Shown: positions 61,930 through 64,000 of the stretch, in pieces
Layout of the letters: every line of letters begins with the position of its first letter
Position numbering within the stretch: the stretch's first letter is position 1
NCBI RefSeq assembly: GCF_020509005.1
Contig: NC_063013.1
Coordinates: 2,852,001-2,916,000, forward strand
Length of the DNA stretch: 64,000 bases
Origin: Fulvia fulva
Taxonomy: Eukaryota; Ascomycota; Dothideomycetes; Mycosphaerellales; Mycosphaerellaceae
Direction of reading: 5' to 3'
Position numbers and translations under genes: made by a program
The notes under the pieces: model-generated
What the model was told of the DNA's origin: nothing
The model's input: the letters and a program-made list of their open reading frames with translations, nothing else
The model's database searches: none

Positions 61930-64000
61930 ATGGATCCATACCAAGAGAAGACAGAGGAGAAGGGAGGCAAAATCCTAATTCTTGGGGGGGACAATTGGAA
62001 GAGATGGTTCAACCTTCAGAGATACAAGATGGAGAGCTAATCAGCATTCTTTGCAATTGATGATCTAATGGAAGTGTCTTTTGACAACATCAAGGGCAAG
62101 ACTCTGAAACTCCAAGAAGAGGCTACAACCAAAGAGATCCTCAATACGCCAACATGGACAAGACACAATGCAGTATGCAACTTCAGTATCCTTAGTAGGA
62201 TCACAGAAGAAGATGAATTTGAGCTTGAGGGCTTATGTGAATCTGGAAGAGCTGCTGAGAAGTGGGTGTATCTCTGGAACAAGTATAGCCAGGTGCTACC
62301 AACCCATGCACATGAGCTCACAAAGCAATTTGTGACCTTTGAGATGAGTGAAGAGTTCACCATCAGATCTGTATGGACACACCTGGTTTCTCTTGGAAAA
62401 AGGATTGCTGATGTTGACCCAGAGGGTCAGCATTACAGGAAAGCTGATGTGAGGATGACCCAGCTCTTAAGCTCACTGCCACCTGACTACTATGTAGCTA
62501 GGGATACTATCATGGCTTAGCTAAAGATAGATCATGAAAGGACCTTAAAGATCCTTAAAGCTCAAGAAGCCAGGTTAGATCCCTCTAAGGCTGAGTATAG
62601 CATGGCAGCCACCTGGGTCAAGCCCTCAGGTCTAGCAAGACCACTCTCCTGCCTTCTCTATAAGAAGGATCATCTGATCAAGGACTGCCCTAGTTTGCCT
62701 GAGGCAAGAAAGGTCCTTAGATCTCATTCCCAACCACCATCTTCCCAGAATACAACACATGTCAAGAAGAAGAGAACTCCACCACCCACTTCAAGGAGGA
62801 CACTAAGAGAGAAGTCCTCTATAGAAGAACTTAAGAAAATGGTGAAGAAACTCAGCTCTGACATGCTGTCACTCCAGAAGAACCAGGCCCAGTCTTATAC
62901 CTCTAAAGTAAAGAAGACTGGAAAAGGTTTCTCCGCCCAAGAGTCACTATACAGCTCATCCCCAGAGACAATGTCTGATGATGATGAGTATGATGAAGTG
63001 GCTTACTCAACTGCAGAAGTCTAAGGCAAGTTCCCCTCGTCAGAGTGGTTACTTGACTCCTGTGCTTCATCCTATATGACTGACCAAAGCTGCCTCTTTA
63101 GATCTATGACTCCCTTGACAAGGAAGAAATGGATCAAAGTGGGAGGTGGGTTTTTATTGGCCACTCATATTGGGAATGCAGAGATGAGTGGGAGAGCTGG
63201 CAGAAAAGTTGTTTTGGAAGATGTCCTGCTTATACCCAAGCTAGGAGTGAACCTGGTTTCATAGAACCAGTTTAGCAAGCAGTTTGGTGTGCAACCTCCA
63301 TCATTTTCTCTTGTTTCCCCCTCTGGTGAGACTGTTGTCCAGACAAAGCTCCTTGGGGGGGTTCCATTCATTGATGAGATTTCTCCTCTCCTACAAGAAC
63401 GGGCACATTACTCATCATGTGCACCACCAATGGAGAATGCCTTTGTGACTGCTCAATTAGAGACCGACCTAAAGCAGTAGGAGCTTTAGTATAGAAGATT
63501 TACACACTTTAGGAAGAATTTGCTCCAGAATCTTCACAAGGCAACAGACTTGAAAGAACCCATTCCTATCCCTAAGGATGGCTTTCACCAGTGCAGAGTA
63601 TGCTCAATAGCAAAGATGAAGAAGTACAAAGGCAAAGTTACAGAGAGAAGACCTGAAAGACTTGCCCTTGTATCTATTGACATATGTGGCCTACTACCAA
63701 TCTCAAGACTAGGATTCAAATACTGGCTTGAGATTGTTGACAACTTCTCTAGGAAGAAGTGGACCTTTCCTCTTAGGAAAAGAGAAGATGCTCCAGTTGC
63801 TCTCTAGAACTAGAAGATCAAAGCAGAGAGGAAATCATCAGCGCAGCTGAAAGCAGTAAGACTTGACAATGCAAAAGAACTTATTACATTAGTGAAGCAG
63901 TGGGAGAAGGATTTAGGGATTAGGCTCGAGCCGACTGAGGCATACAACTCTCTACAGAATAGACCAGTTGAGAGGTCAATACAAACCTCAGAGGACTCTA
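61930..64000 (+). pseudogene. Copia-2 Gag-Pol polyprotein, RIP-inactivated, 3' incomplete
   Basis: A frame from ATG 61930 (MDPYQEKTEEKGGK) to the window edge, with stops at 62038, 62518, 63022, 63262, 63478, 63490, 63805 and 63811 and no frameshift. Several coincide with Trp in copia-1: QWELW there reads as two TAGs here (63478 and 63490). Zinc knuckle CLLYKKDHLIKDC (about 62650) has Tyr in place of the second Cys. Protease DSCASSYM (about 63056) has Tyr for His. The HHCC finger is partly intact (CRVCSIAKM). Integrase has SIDICG (first Asp) and RLDNAKE (second Asp), with RPVERS near the end. Non-functional. Confidence 0.88.

Larger units (their letters stand above)
61250..64000 (+). mobile_element. 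Copia-2: Ty1/copia element, 5' part (runs off window)
   Basis: LTR 61250-61484, PBS, then a gag-pol frame collinear with copia-1 to the window end in the integrase region. The 3' LTR and the target duplication cannot be seen. RIP damage is intermediate between copia-1 and the old gypsy copies. Confidence 0.88.

Overview
The window looks like a transposon graveyard from a filamentous ascomycete (Pezizomycotina). I see no host protein gene, tRNA or rRNA. Two lines of evidence point to such a fungus. The element families are typical: chromodomain Ty3/gypsy, Tad1-like LINEs, Ty1/copia, Fot1/pogo and Tc1-like DNA transposons. Most of the sequence also carries the signature of repeat-induced point mutation (RIP): CpA and its complement TpG are almost absent and TpA is in excess, so that Trp and Gln codons have become stops. 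The species cannot be named from this sequence alone.

Layout. 1-235: solo copia LTR. 300-846: Tc1-like transposase remnant. 927-2868: mutated copy of a composite LINE. 3074-10295: intact gypsy element with identical LTRs, inserted in an unknown repeat (R) whose second copy lies at 12784-13810. 13990-20897: inverted, truncated copy of LINE family A, interrupted by an intact LINE family B (14763-19891). 20898-58745: a nest of elements. Gypsy C1 carries a young composite LINE (21047-24437) in its LTR and gypsy C2 in its gag. C2 in turn carries copia-1 (28404-33876), gypsy D (34680-49057) and an old composite LINE (50794-56842). Gypsy D itself holds a full-length LINE A in its 5' LTR and a Fot1-like transposon in its protease region. 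58746-61249: inverted gypsy E fragment. 61250-64000: 5' part of copia-2. Most of these insertions can be bounded to the base by target-site duplications.

The most striking system is the composite LINE. A module of about 1.08 kb is fused, at three different junctions, to the 3' parts of two unrelated LINE families (A and B). This resembles the WEIRD-LINE chimera MINE known from Magnaporthe. The first 77 nt of the module fold on paper into a complete HDV-like self-cleaving ribozyme (P1, P2, P3, P1.1, P4 and a GCNAA catalytic strand), whose predicted cleavage site is exactly the 5' end of the element. Two further mechanisms are legible. Three gypsy families show covarying 9-nt complementarity between the presumed mRNA 5' end and the primer-binding site, as in Tf1-type self-priming. 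The intact gypsy has a -1 frameshift signal (GGGAAAT plus an 8-bp stem) between gag and pol.

The intact gypsy and LINE B appear to encode everything needed for their own mobility. The composite LINEs encode at most a partial RT and presumably depend on LINE enzymes in trans. RIP has inactivated nearly all other copies.
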